A DNA stretch of 64,000 nucleotides from Cytophagaceae bacterium (GTDB lineage: Bacteria > Bacteroidota > Bacteroidia > Cytophagales > Spirosomataceae), in NCBI GenBank assembly GCA_005791165.1, contig SXXW01000004.1, positions 1 through 64,000 of the forward strand. Reading direction: 5' to 3'. Every line of letters begins with the position of its first letter. The stretch's first letter is position 1. The notes beneath the pieces are model-generated. The model saw nothing but the letters and a program-made list of their open reading frames with translations. It was not told the DNA's origin and did no database searches. Of the stretch, positions 49,417-58,932 are shown one piece after another. Position numbers and translations under genes: made by a program.

Positions 49417-50040
49417 ATGTCGACCAACAACCGTCCATTCATCATTGGGATTACCGGAGGAAGTGCCTCAGGAAAAACCCTATTTTTAACACGCTTAATG
49501 GAGCAATTCGACACAGATGACATTTGTTTATTATCTCAGGACAATTACTATCGCCCAAAGGAACATCAAACCAAAGATGAAAATGGGATTGAAAATTTTG
49601 ACTTGCCTGGGGCCATTGATGATGTGGCCTTTGCAGCTGATGTAGAAAAATTAAGGTCAGGTGAAATAGTTACTCGTGAAGAATATACCTTCAACAACTC
49701 AGATAAGATTCCCAACTTATTACATTTCTATCCGAAAAAAATATTGGTTGTAGAGGGCATTTTTGTTTTTCATTTTCCCGAAGTTGCCAAGCTCTTAGAT
49801 TTAAAAATATTCATTGACGCCCAAGATAAAATTAAATTGAAGCGCCGCATTAAGCGCGATAATGAAGAAAGGGGCTATGATTTACAGGATGTCATGTATC
49901 GTTGGAAATACCATGTCAAACCTACATACGAAGAATTTATCAGGCCTCACAAAAGAAGTTGCGATATCGTAATACCTAACAATCAACACTTTGAAAAAGG
50001 CTTACAAGTCATTGTATCCTACTTGAAAAGTCATGCTTAA
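49417..50040 (+). CDS. udk: Uridine kinase
   Basis: 207 residues with the P-loop G-G-S-A-S-G-K-T (14-21), the L-S-Q-D-N-Y-Y-R-P substrate segment, F-D-L-P-G-A-I-D, V-V-E-G-I-F-V-F and the lid K-R-R-I-K-R-D. It phosphorylates uridine and cytidine for pyrimidine salvage in the cytoplasm. The length and motifs fit the family; a related phosphoribulokinase/uridine-kinase-family activity is possible. The stop overlaps the end of a convergent Crp-like gene by 4 bases. Confidence 0.93.
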   Translation: MSTNNRPFIIGITGGSASGKTLFLTRLMEQFDTDDICLLSQDNYYRPKEHQTKDENGIENFDLPGAIDDVAFAADVEKLRSGEIVTREEYTFNNSDKIPNLLHFYPKKILVVEGIFVFHFPEVAKLLDLKIFIDAQDKIKLKRRIKRDNEERGYDLQDVMYRWKYHVKPTYEEFIRPHKRSCDIVIPNNQHFEKGLQVIVSYLKSHA

Positions 50041-50630
50041 AAGGTACTACCTAAACTTATTTTTTTTCTGATTCTAGATAGCTCCGAGGTTGGGATTTGT
50101 AGAAAATGTGCCAACTGGCCTTCGGGTAATTGGGCAGCGAGTAAAGCAAAATTTCGTTGGAAATGCTCATACCGTTTTTGAGGGGATTGGATCTTAATTA
50201 GATTCATAAGCATCTCCTGCTTTTCTAATTTATCCTGAGTTAATTGGCGCAAAACGGCCACAAATCCTGGAATGCTCTCATAAATTCCGTCCAATTCATC
50301 TAGAGTTATGACTAAAATTTCCGAATCTATTAAGGCATGAATGGAAAGAGGAAATAGTTGATAAGTTAAAATACTGCCACCTGAAAATAAAAAATTGCCC
50401 TCAAAAGTAAAGTCTTTCGTTTGGGAAACATCCGAATCTTCATCCTGGTTTGAACCGCTCTTTAAGATTCCTTTTTTCAAAAAAACCAAAGAATTTAAAT
50501 GCCCTCCCGCGTGAATCAAATAATCATCCTTCTTGATTTGAACACTTTTGAAACTTTTACTTACGTTCAGAATTTCAGATTTAGAAAGAATATTTAAAGG
50601 AGAGATTACATCTCGAATCGATTGTGACAT
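50037..50630 (-). CDS. Crp/Fnr-family regulator-like cyclic-nucleotide-binding protein
   Basis: 197 residues. An N-terminal cyclic-nucleotide-binding-like beta roll (about 25-115, I-K-K-D-D-Y-L-I-H-A-G-G and L-K-K-G-I-L-K-S) is joined to a helical C-terminal part with R-Y-E-H-F-Q-R-N and the likely recognition region Q-L-A-H-F-L-Q-I-P-T-S-E-L-S-R-I-R-K-K-I (about 172-191). This is the usual plan of the short Bacteroidota Crp-like proteins. No iron-sulfur cysteines of the FNR type are seen, and the phosphate-binding cassette is degenerate, so the effector may not be cAMP. A single gene, convergent with udk. Confidence 0.88.
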   Translation of the reverse strand: MSQSIRDVISPLNILSKSEILNVSKSFKSVQIKKDDYLIHAGGHLNSLVFLKKGILKSGSNQDEDSDVSQTKDFTFEGNFLFSGGSILTYQLFPLSIHALIDSEILVITLDELDGIYESIPGFVAVLRQLTQDKLEKQEMLMNLIKIQSPQKRYEHFQRNFALLAAQLPEGQLAHFLQIPTSELSRIRKKISLGSTF

Positions 50631-50686
50631 AGAAAGAATGGCGGATAGAACCGATTAAATGTAGTCCTTAAAATTGACAAGTCAAG

Positions 50687-52264
50687 CTATATCAAATCTA
50701 AATTGTAATGAAGACCTCTATTTTCTCTTTGGGCTCGAGCATGCTTAATGATCAAATAAGCAACATTAATCATGTTTCTCAATTCGCACAAAGGAACCGT
50801 AATTCTAGACTGTTTATATAGCTCTTCATGTTCTAAATAAATCAATTCAAGTCGATCGTAAGCCCGTTTCAATCGGCGATCAGTGCGAACAATGCCCACA
50901 TAATTGGACATAATAGATTCCAATTCACGCGCCATTTCCGTAACTAAAACTAATTCTTCGGGGTGTTTGGTGCCTTCGTCATTCCAGGCTGGAATTAATT
51001 CAGGTAAGGATTGAGTGCTGAATTCTTCAATCGATTTTTGGAACGCCCGATGAGCAAAAACAATAGCTTCTAATAAACTATTGGAAGCCAAACGGTTTGC
51101 TCCATGAAGGCCCGTATAGGAACACTCCCCCGCGGCATATAAATGTTGAATATTGGTCCTGCTAAATTCATCCACGATAATACCCCCACAAAGGTAATGC
51201 TGAGCGGGTACCACTGGAATCATTTCCGTCGACATATCGATTCCCAATTCATCTAAACAATGCTGATAGATCATTGGGAAATGTTGCAAAATTTCATCTT
51301 TAGGAATGTGTCTTGTATCCAAAAATACATGGTCACTACCTTGCTTTTTCATTTCCGAATCGATGGCACGGGCAACAATATCGCGGGGTGCCAATGACAA
51401 ACGATCGTCATAACGCTCCATAAACGTAGAGCCATCCAAATTTTTCAGAATTCCTCCATGGCCTCTCACCGCTTCTGAAATCAAAAACGATGGCTTCTTT
51501 CCTGGATTATATAATGCCGTAGGATGAAATTGAATAAATTCCATTCCTTGAACAAAAGCCTTTGCTCGGTAGGCCATCGCAATTCCATCTCCCGTGGCAA
51601 TTTTAGGATTCGTCGTGGATTGATAAACTTGGCCGATTCCCCCAGTGGCCAACAAAGTAGTTTTGCCTAAAAAAGTCTCTACTTTTTTGGTTTTTAAATT
51701 AAGCACATATACCCCAAAACATTTTTTGTCAGGGGTATCCTTCGTTACTTTTTCGCCTAAATGGTGCTGGGTGATTAAATCAACGGCAAAATAATGCGTG
51801 AAAAAATCTACGGATTGAAAAGCCTTCACTTTAGCTAAAAGTGCGCGCTCAATTTCATTGCCCGTTGAGTCCTTATAATGTAAAATTCGTTTATCTGAAT
51901 GCCCCCCTTCTTTGACTAGATCAAATGTTCCATCTGCTCTGCGATCAAAGTCGGTGCCATAAGAGATTAATTCCTTTAAGCGCTCAGGGGCTTCCTTTAC
52001 AACTAATTCAACTACCTTTTGATTACTTATAAAATCACCTGCGATCATGGTGTCTTGGATATGTTTATCAAAAGAATCATCCTGATCCCACACTGCAGCA
52101 ATTCCACCTTGCGCATATTTGGTATTGGTTTCCTCTGCAATGGTTTTTGTAATGACCGCTATTTTAACAGATTGATTTAAATCCTGAAAGTGCTGCGCAA
52201 TTTTTGCGGTATACGATAAACCCGCAATACCGGACCCAATTACAATAAAATCATAGGTGAGCAT
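50687..52264 (-). CDS. nadB: L-aspartate oxidase
   Basis: 525 residues. The FAD-binding motif G-S-G-I-A-G-L-S-Y-T is at the N-terminus, followed by T-K-Y-A-Q-G-G-I-A-A-V, the R-R-A-D-G-T-F-D-L-V-K-E-G-G-H-S segment, H-P-T-A-L-Y, R-D-I-V-A-R-A-I and Q-H-Y-L-C-G-G-I, then Y-A-A-G-E-C-S-Y-T-G-L-H-G-A-N-R-L-A-S-N-S-L-L-E-A. These distinguish NadB from succinate dehydrogenase flavoproteins, together with the R-H-A-R-x-x-x-x-S/N-R-G-L-H-Y end. It makes iminoaspartate for NadA. Not in an operon with nadC-nadA. Confidence 0.97.
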   Translation of the reverse strand: MLTYDFIVIGSGIAGLSYTAKIAQHFQDLNQSVKIAVITKTIAEETNTKYAQGGIAAVWDQDDSFDKHIQDTMIAGDFISNQKVVELVVKEAPERLKELISYGTDFDRRADGTFDLVKEGGHSDKRILHYKDSTGNEIERALLAKVKAFQSVDFFTHYFAVDLITQHHLGEKVTKDTPDKKCFGVYVLNLKTKKVETFLGKTTLLATGGIGQVYQSTTNPKIATGDGIAMAYRAKAFVQGMEFIQFHPTALYNPGKKPSFLISEAVRGHGGILKNLDGSTFMERYDDRLSLAPRDIVARAIDSEMKKQGSDHVFLDTRHIPKDEILQHFPMIYQHCLDELGIDMSTEMIPVVPAQHYLCGGIIVDEFSRTNIQHLYAAGECSYTGLHGANRLASNSLLEAIVFAHRAFQKSIEEFSTQSLPELIPAWNDEGTKHPEELVLVTEMARELESIMSNYVGIVRTDRRLKRAYDRLELIYLEHEELYKQSRITVPLCELRNMINVAYLIIKHARAQRENRGLHYNLDLI

Positions 52265-52331
52265 AATCCATTATTTATTCACGCAAATTAACCAAAAAGG
52301 CACATAGAAATAAATTTAAATTTAATTATTG

Positions 52332-52339
52332 TACCTTTG
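52332..52339 (+). promoter_or_regulatory. Candidate -7 box of the coiled-coil protein gene
   Basis: TACCTTTG followed by C is an exact match to the TAnnTTTG element, 41 bases before the ATG. No -33 TTTG is evident at the usual distance. Confidence 0.5.
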
Positions 52340-52380
52340 CGATAAATTAAACAAACCCTTTAATAAATAAAACAAACATA

Positions 52381-53322
52381 ATGGAATCAAATAACAATAC
52401 TTCTAAGATTGCACTCATCGTCCTTGCTGTATTAACGGCAGTATTTGGAGTCTTGTATTTCAGGTCGAACCAACTGACCAAAGAGCAAGCGACTAGTATC
52501 GAAGAAAAAGCAACTGAATTAGCTAATACACGCGTTAAATTAGATTCTATTTCGACTCAGTTAGATAGTAAAATAGCTGAAATTAAAGCATTAGGAGGTC
52601 AAGTGGCTGACCTAGAAGCGTTGAAATTACAATTAGAACAAGATAAAGCTTCGCTAAAAAAAGCAAATCATGCGACTGTAGCTTCTTATTTAGCTAAAAT
52701 AAAAGAATATGATGTTATTCTAGCGCAAAAGGATGGCGATATTGTTGAACTGAAAAAACAAAATGGAGTTTTAACAGAAAACAACCAAGCGTTAAGCACT
52801 CAAAATCAGACGTTAAATACTGAAAATACGGGCTTAAAAACGGTTAACAAAAACTTAAGTGATACTTTATCTGAGGTAGCAGCTAAGAACAAAGAATTAG
52901 CTCGCAAGGTAAGTATCGGTGCGGCTTTGAAAGCTCAGAACATTCGTGTGCTAGCTGTTAATGCAAAAGGGAAAGAAACTGAGAAGGCTAAATTAGGTGG
53001 AAAAAGAATTGACAAATTGAAAATTGTATTCAATTTAGCTCCTAATCCAATCACTAAATTAGAGAACAAAACCATTTATGTACGTATTTTAGATGGCGAA
53101 GGAAGCACATTGTCAGACGAGGCAGTAGGCTCAGGTAAAATAAATCAAGGAGGTAAAGATATTCCTTTCACAACTTCTCAAGTAGTTACCTACTCAAATG
53201 ATAACCAAGAAGTTGCCGTACTTTATTCCCGTGGCGGAGTTGTTTACAAGCCTGGAAAATATTCAATCGAGATGTATTCAGAAGGATTTACGATTGGAAA
53301 TGGCACCTTCGTCGTTAGGTAA
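52381..53322 (+). CDS. Membrane-anchored coiled-coil protein of unknown function
   Basis: 313 residues. An N-terminal transmembrane helix (about 9-27) is followed by a long predicted coiled coil (about 30-180) built of heptads rich in L, K, E, Q and N. A globular C-terminal domain (about 185-313) is beta-rich and ends with Y-S-I-E-M-Y-S-E-G-F-T-I-G-N-G-T-F-V-V-R. The N-terminus lacks a signal-peptidase site, so the protein should be anchored in the inner membrane with the coil in the periplasm. I do not know the function; similar anchored coils act as spacers in cell-envelope complexes. Flanked by a good promoter box and a perfect terminator. Confidence 0.85.
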   Translation: MESNNNTSKIALIVLAVLTAVFGVLYFRSNQLTKEQATSIEEKATELANTRVKLDSISTQLDSKIAEIKALGGQVADLEALKLQLEQDKASLKKANHATVASYLAKIKEYDVILAQKDGDIVELKKQNGVLTENNQALSTQNQTLNTENTGLKTVNKNLSDTLSEVAAKNKELARKVSIGAALKAQNIRVLAVNAKGKETEKAKLGGKRIDKLKIVFNLAPNPITKLENKTIYVRILDGEGSTLSDEAVGSGKINQGGKDIPFTTSQVVTYSNDNQEVAVLYSRGGVVYKPGKYSIEMYSEGFTIGNGTFVVR

Positions 53323-53343
53323 ATTATTGAAATTCATAAATTT

Positions 53344-53369
53344 AAAAAGCCGCAATTGCGGCTTTTTTT
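53344..53369. terminator. Bidirectional terminator between the coiled-coil gene and tamB
   Basis: Perfect 10-bp stem AAAAAGCCGC/GCGGCTTTTT around AATT, followed by more T, between two convergent genes. Confidence 0.93.
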
Positions 53370-53387
53370 ATGACTAGTCTACAAGCA

Positions 53388-56300
53388 TTATTTCGTGCCA
53401 AAGAACGAATTAAAGCTCTTATTGTAAAGGATACTTGCGCCTAAAGTTTGATTGATTTGATAGGAGTTCAGGGATCCTAAAAGAGTCGTTTGTACATTTC
53501 GATTGTACATTTTTGTACGCAGGCTACCATCCTTTTTAATAAAATATTCCAAAGCCCAATCGCCCAATAAAATTTGAGGACTCGTCTGATTTCTGGCATC
53601 CGTAAATCCTCCACTACGCGTAATTCTTAATCGATCATTCACGTTATAAGAGGCACGCAATTGCAGGTTAGTCAAAATATCCTGGGTCAAATTACCGCCG
53701 CCCAAGTATACATCTATGTTCAAATCCTTATTGATTTCAGATGCTAAATTGCTTAACTGATTCGATAACATCTCCGTAAAATTTCCCATGATATTCCCAA
53801 GCACCAATCCACTCGCACCAAAAGGAGAAACTAATTGGCCAAAAAGCAACACGTTACTGACCTGTCGGGTCAACTCCTGTTCATCGGTTTTTATGCGATT
53901 CGCGAAGGCAGTTACGGCGCTATTCAGGGTGACATCTTTCGGAAAATCACGAATGCCAATATCAAAAGAGACATTAGGAGACAATAGTCTATCCTGTAAA
54001 TTAATCACCACGTCGACTGGGTACCGACGTTTAAATTCAGGTAAATTCCCTTTGTTAGTCGTATCCAAAAGGATAGGAAACAAACTAGCATATTGTGTAT
54101 AGATTGCCTTCATGTTGATGTTGGCATTCAAAGGACTACCTGTCCATGAAATTTTGGAGCCACGCTGAATAGCAAATTTTTTATTAATAATGTTTTGAAG
54201 GGAAAATGTATAATCTCCTTGATCGATCGCATAGTCCCCCAACATCTTAAAATCGCCTTTTTTGTCCATCGTCATCCGAATGCCTCCCGTGCCATAGCCG
54301 CGCATGATATCTCCTTTTTTGCTATCTAATTGGACTTCCCCATAAGCCTCAGGTGTCAGATTTAACATCAAATCTAAACGTATGTCATTGTCTTTTGATT
54401 GGGTTTGAATAAGCTTTTCGTTGGCCGTTTCAGTTATTAATGCCTGACTTAAAAACTCAAAATCATCATCCGCCTGCGCTTCTGATTCTCGATCTAAGGG
54501 AATAAATAATCGAGTACCTTTTTCACTTTTTAAATTGCCTGAAATGAGTAGGTTATCCAGAGTCCCATCCAATTGAAATAAGCCGCTCGCATAACCAGTA
54601 CCATAATAAAAAGAACTAGGACTTTTCTGCGTATTTAAAATTTTATATCGAGTTAGATCAGCTGTTAAAGACATTTCTAAAGGCTTATCTTTGGGGAAAT
54701 TGAGTTGGCCATTTAACTTGGCCACATTCCCATCATTGTCCTTAAGTTGCCAATTTTTGGCTAAAATTTGACGCCCTTGAAACGAAACCGTGTCACTCAC
54801 AAAAATGGCTGTATTCAAATAATCAAAATTGACTTTAGCTTTCTGAACGACAACTTTTCCACTAAAATTAGGATCGTTAAACTGACCCCTAATTTTTAAT
54901 TCGCCAGAAGCTTCACCGGCTAATCCTGAAAAAATACCTCGAGTAAATGGCTCTAAAATTTCCAGATTCGTGCGGTTCAATTCTGTTTTGAGGGCTAATT
55001 GGTCCACCTCTGCATAGGGTCTATACTGGCCACTAATGGATAAAACGGGTTCCCCCAAACGGTTTAAGGTATAGTTTAAATCCATTCGTTGGGATTCCGC
55101 CAAATAGGTCCCAACACCTTGAAAGTTGCCCATATAAAACTTATCCAATCGAAGTGAGTCAACAATCATCCAGGAGTCAACCCTTGTATTTTGATACCAG
55201 TTTTGAACACTAATTTCAGCATTCAGTTCCCCATTAGCCTTAATGGCAAGTATAGGTTCTAGGGTTGCTAATTGGAATTTATTTGCTCGGAATCTCAATG
55301 TTTGCGTAGAATCTAATGACAAGCTTCCTTGCAAGGCAATCGATTGTTTTTTGTTGGAAATCAAAACATGTTCGGCCTTCCATTCTTGGCCTTTTAGGGT
55401 AATCATATTTTCAGGATCAAAAGCCCAATCTTGTCCTAAAATTTTCAAATAGGAATCTTTAAATCTTAAGGACAAACCATCTTTTTCAAATCGCCAATTG
55501 CCTCCAAAATGTGCCGTATTATCCTCCCCAGCTTGTTTGAAATCAACATCAAAATTAATTCGGTCCTGATCCCAAAGCGCATTTAATTTAAAGTTTTCGG
55601 TTGGAGTCAAGAAATTCAACTGCTGCCTTCTTGATTGAAAAACAAGGCTAGAAGACACCTCGGGACCCCCTAAAAACTTAGAACTTTGAAGAGAAAAAAC
55701 AGATTGATAAAATTTATATCCACCAAAAACGAGTGTGTCCGGATAAGACTCCAAACTGACCGAATAGGTTCTACCTTTGGAAACGTTTCCAGTAAAAATG
55801 GTATTTCGGCCGATGCCGATCGACGGATAAAATCTCGATAAAATAGGTTGTGCTTGATGGCAAATGATGGTGAAATCTGCAAAATATTTATCGTTGATGT
55901 CATATTTTCTCTTGTTATAATATGCGGTCCTTTCGTCTTCTTTTTTGTTAAAATACAAGAGATATTCATCGGCTAATTGACCTAATTCCGATTTCATTTT
56001 AGTAGGCTTAAATTCTCCATTCATTTCCACCGAAATCAAATCAGAGTTTAATCGGTACTGCCTGAATCCAACCTTATTTTCATTGGCCGTAAAGGAAATT
56101 AAGCCCATGGACAGATCATCCATTTTTGGCTTTTTAATGACTATATCAGTGAAAACTGCCTTGCCAAACAAGTCATCGATATCCGTAAATTTAATGTTCA
56201 AATCAAAACCCGTTTTAATCTGAACATCCTCGCTACCCCAATGTAATTTAGCTAAGTCGGCATGCCCAATTTTACCCTCTAATAAATACGCGGCTTTGGG

Positions 56301-57857
56301 TTGTTGCAAATTGATTTCCCCCGACATTTCAGCCACAAAATGGGTATCTTTCACAGCCACATTTCCTTTAAATAATTGACGCTGGAAATTCCCTTTTACA
56401 CTCACATTTTTATAGGCATAAGTGTTAAAAGTGATTTCAGAAAGCTTGCCATCAAAATCAACATGAGCTGATTTTTTCGAAAATCCTGTCCCCTTTATTT
56501 TGCCTATAAGATCAATATTGCCAATGTAAGGTTCAACATCCAACAGTTTCCCTAATTTAAATTTGGCTAATTTTACAATCCCATCATAGGATGAAAGTGC
56601 CATGGAATCTTTAAGCTTTAGTTTAAAGTCGCCTTCCATATAGCCTAAACCGGTGTTCAATTGGCCTGATGTTTGGAAGTTGTCATAGGTGCCATTAAAT
56701 TTTCCATCAAAAGCAACGGAGCCCAATATTTTCATTTTTTCAGAAGCACCTTGCGTGATAAAAACAGCTAAATCATTGGGGAAAAAAATGGACTTATTCA
56801 TTGAAAATTCCATTTGTGTCGTCGTTACATTGGGCAAACCTTTAAAGCTGAAATCACCTTTCAACTTAGATTTCTGGCCAAATCCTATTTCAAAATTCTT
56901 CAATGCCAAATTGTCCACCGAGCCATTCAGTATACCATTCAATTGGTAATACCCCTTATAATCATACATAGCAGTAACGAATCGCCCTAAATCCTCTCCT
57001 TTAACTTTGCTATTTTTTAGGTTACCGACCATTTGAACTTTGGTAATCCACTTGGTCAAGTCATTGATTTTTTTATAATTCATGTGGACGTGGTCGCCCA
57101 CATATGAGTCATTAAAAAATAAACTCAAGTCATCAAATCGCATTTGTCGATCTGAAATCATGAACTTGGTGTCCAACTTTTTAACCTGAAATTTACTCAA
57201 TGGATCGATCGTCCGAAAACCAATCGTCTGAAGTCCTATGGTGTCCCCATGAACATAAAAATCGGCTACTTGAGCATTAATTTTAACAAAACTGAAATGT
57301 GATAAATCAAAGTGTGTGGGCGTAGCAAGGTTTTTTTCTTGCTCGTCATCGAGTAAAAAAGTACCGTCAACTACCTGGGCCGAATGAATTTTAAACAAAC
57401 TGGATTCCGTACTGGTGGAGGTTGAATTTTTATTCACATAAGCAACAATTCGATCAATAAACTCATTCAGATTTATCTTCCCCGACTTTTTTTCCAAAAT
57501 TAAATGCACTCGGGGGCGAATCAATTGAGCATGTTCCATTGATGGCTTTGAACCATGCAAAAACAAATCGGAAATACTGAAATTAATGTCTAATTTTTCA
57601 ATGTAAATCATGTCCTTGCCCCAAGGATCTTTAACACGCAATCCCCAAAAGCTTATTTCGTCAAAAAACTTAAGCTGGATTCCGTCTAAGGTTAGCGGAT
57701 ACCCAATGGCTTTTTCGATTTTGGGAGTAAAGTAATTCGCTAATCGGATTTGATTAGAGGGTACGCGCAGAAGTAATATGATCGAAAAAAATAGCAAAAA
57801 AATCCCAACCAATCCATATAGGACTGATTTTGCGAGGATCTTTAGGTATTTGACCAT
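53388..57857 (-). CDS. TamB/AsmA-like translocation and assembly module protein (DUF490)
   Basis: 1489 residues. One N-terminal membrane helix (about 13-31) is followed by a very long periplasmic beta-helix-like region and the conserved C-terminal TamB domain, whose signatures include L-N-A-N-I-N-M-K-A-I-Y, V-V-I-N-L-Q-D-R-L and P-N-V-S-F-D-I and L-L-F-G-Q-L-V-S-P-F. TamB-like proteins bridge inner and outer membranes and support phospholipid transport or outer-membrane protein assembly. Divergent from tsaD, an arrangement I believe recurs in Bacteroidota. No TamA-like gene is next to it. Confidence 0.92.
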   Translation of the reverse strand: MVKYLKILAKSVLYGLVGIFLLFFSIILLLRVPSNQIRLANYFTPKIEKAIGYPLTLDGIQLKFFDEISFWGLRVKDPWGKDMIYIEKLDINFSISDLFLHGSKPSMEHAQLIRPRVHLILEKKSGKINLNEFIDRIVAYVNKNSTSTSTESSLFKIHSAQVVDGTFLLDDEQEKNLATPTHFDLSHFSFVKINAQVADFYVHGDTIGLQTIGFRTIDPLSKFQVKKLDTKFMISDRQMRFDDLSLFFNDSYVGDHVHMNYKKINDLTKWITKVQMVGNLKNSKVKGEDLGRFVTAMYDYKGYYQLNGILNGSVDNLALKNFEIGFGQKSKLKGDFSFKGLPNVTTTQMEFSMNKSIFFPNDLAVFITQGASEKMKILGSVAFDGKFNGTYDNFQTSGQLNTGLGYMEGDFKLKLKDSMALSSYDGIVKLAKFKLGKLLDVEPYIGNIDLIGKIKGTGFSKKSAHVDFDGKLSEITFNTYAYKNVSVKGNFQRQLFKGNVAVKDTHFVAEMSGEINLQQPKAAYLLEGKIGHADLAKLHWGSEDVQIKTGFDLNIKFTDIDDLFGKAVFTDIVIKKPKMDDLSMGLISFTANENKVGFRQYRLNSDLISVEMNGEFKPTKMKSELGQLADEYLLYFNKKEDERTAYYNKRKYDINDKYFADFTIICHQAQPILSRFYPSIGIGRNTIFTGNVSKGRTYSVSLESYPDTLVFGGYKFYQSVFSLQSSKFLGGPEVSSSLVFQSRRQQLNFLTPTENFKLNALWDQDRINFDVDFKQAGEDNTAHFGGNWRFEKDGLSLRFKDSYLKILGQDWAFDPENMITLKGQEWKAEHVLISNKKQSIALQGSLSLDSTQTLRFRANKFQLATLEPILAIKANGELNAEISVQNWYQNTRVDSWMIVDSLRLDKFYMGNFQGVGTYLAESQRMDLNYTLNRLGEPVLSISGQYRPYAEVDQLALKTELNRTNLEILEPFTRGIFSGLAGEASGELKIRGQFNDPNFSGKVVVQKAKVNFDYLNTAIFVSDTVSFQGRQILAKNWQLKDNDGNVAKLNGQLNFPKDKPLEMSLTADLTRYKILNTQKSPSSFYYGTGYASGLFQLDGTLDNLLISGNLKSEKGTRLFIPLDRESEAQADDDFEFLSQALITETANEKLIQTQSKDNDIRLDLMLNLTPEAYGEVQLDSKKGDIMRGYGTGGIRMTMDKKGDFKMLGDYAIDQGDYTFSLQNIINKKFAIQRGSKISWTGSPLNANINMKAIYTQYASLFPILLDTTNKGNLPEFKRRYPVDVVINLQDRLLSPNVSFDIGIRDFPKDVTLNSAVTAFANRIKTDEQELTRQVSNVLLFGQLVSPFGASGLVLGNIMGNFTEMLSNQLSNLASEINKDLNIDVYLGGGNLTQDILTNLQLRASYNVNDRLRITRSGGFTDARNQTSPQILLGDWALEYFIKKDGSLRTKMYNRNVQTTLLGSLNSYQINQTLGASILYNKSFNSFFGTK

Positions 57858-57901
57858 ATTTTTCTTTTAGTGAAAAAAAACAATTTATGTTTTAATTACC
57901 T

Positions 57902-57909
57902 TATTTTTG
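57902..57909 (+). promoter_or_regulatory. Candidate -7 box of tsaD
   Basis: TATTTTTG followed by C, 13 bases before the tsaD ATG, in the 65-base gap to the divergent tamB. Confidence 0.45.
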
Positions 57910-57922
57910 CAGACGAATTTTT

Positions 57923-58921
57923 ATGATTTTACTAGCGATTGAATCTTCTTGTGATGAAACCTCTGCGGCGATAATGGTCGACGGAGAGTTAAAATCAAAC
58001 GTCATTTCCACTCAATTAATTCACAGCGAGTGGGGTGGCGTCGTTCCCGAATTAGCTAGCAGGGCACATCAAAAATCAATTATTCCTGTTGTACAGGAAG
58101 CTCTGCAAAAGGCAAATATAAACAAAAATGACTTGAATGCCATCGCATTTACACGAGGCCCCGGTTTGCTTGGAGCCCTCATGGTAGGAACGTCATTCGC
58201 AAAGTCATTAGCACTAAGTTTGGACATTCCATTGATTGAGGTAAATCACATGCAAGCGCATGTGTTGGCGCATTTTATCGAAGAACCCAGACCCAAATTT
58301 CCCTTTTTGTGCTTAACCGTAAGTGGCGGACATACACAGTTGGTCTGGGTGGAAGGCCCACTCAACATGCAAATCATAGGGGAAACCCAGGATGATGCCG
58401 TTGGCGAAGCCTTTGACAAAACAGCTAAATTAATTGGACTTCCTTACCCAGGAGGGCCATTGATCGATAAGCTCGCCAAAGAGGGAAATCCCGACAAATA
58501 CCCATTTCCCATGGGAGAAATGCCCGGCTTAGATTTTTCATTTTCAGGAATCAAAACCGCAATCCTGTATTTTCTCCAAAAAGAAGTAAAATTAAATCCC
58601 AATTTCATCGAGGAAAATAAGGCTGATATTTGTGCTTCAGTACAAAAAACACTGATTGAAATTTTATTGCGTAAAGTCAAAAAAGCTATGCGCGAAAAAA
58701 AATGTTCTTCCATCGCGATAGCTGGTGGAGTATCTGCCAATTCAGGCTTGAGGAAAAGGTTACAGGAATTAGGTGAAGAGAATCATTGGGAGGTTTTTAT
58801 CCCAGCTTTTTCCTATTGCACCGATAACGCAGGGATGATCGCCATGGCTGGTCATTTCAAATGCGAAGCGGGTGAGTTTTGTGGACAAGATGTGAGTCCA
58901 TTAGCCAGATATGCCTGGTAA
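57923..58921 (+). CDS. tsaD: tRNA N6-adenosine threonylcarbamoyltransferase
   Basis: 332 residues of ASKHA fold, the expected length. I-E-S-S-C-D-E-T-S-A-A is at the start, G-P-G-L-L-G-A-L-M-V-G, the metal-binding N-H-M-Q-A-H-V-L-A-H, T-V-S-G-G-H-T-Q-L-V, D-D-A-V-G-E-A-F-D-K and G-G-V-S-A-N-S-G-L-R are all present. With its partners TsaB, TsaC and TsaE it makes the t6A modification of tRNAs decoding ANN codons. It ends 11 bases from the convergent psi-like gene. Confidence 0.98.
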   Translation: MILLAIESSCDETSAAIMVDGELKSNVISTQLIHSEWGGVVPELASRAHQKSIIPVVQEALQKANINKNDLNAIAFTRGPGLLGALMVGTSFAKSLALSLDIPLIEVNHMQAHVLAHFIEEPRPKFPFLCLTVSGGHTQLVWVEGPLNMQIIGETQDDAVGEAFDKTAKLIGLPYPGGPLIDKLAKEGNPDKYPFPMGEMPGLDFSFSGIKTAILYFLQKEVKLNPNFIEENKADICASVQKTLIEILLRKVKKAMREKKCSSIAIAGGVSANSGLRKRLQELGEENHWEVFIPAFSYCTDNAGMIAMAGHFKCEAGEFCGQDVSPLARYAW

Positions 58922-58932
58922 ACTCGCGTTTA

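Noticed and set aside
36011-52264. Separation of nadB from nadC-nadA as an unusual arrangement
   Set aside because: Scattered NAD synthesis genes are common, and all three look intact.
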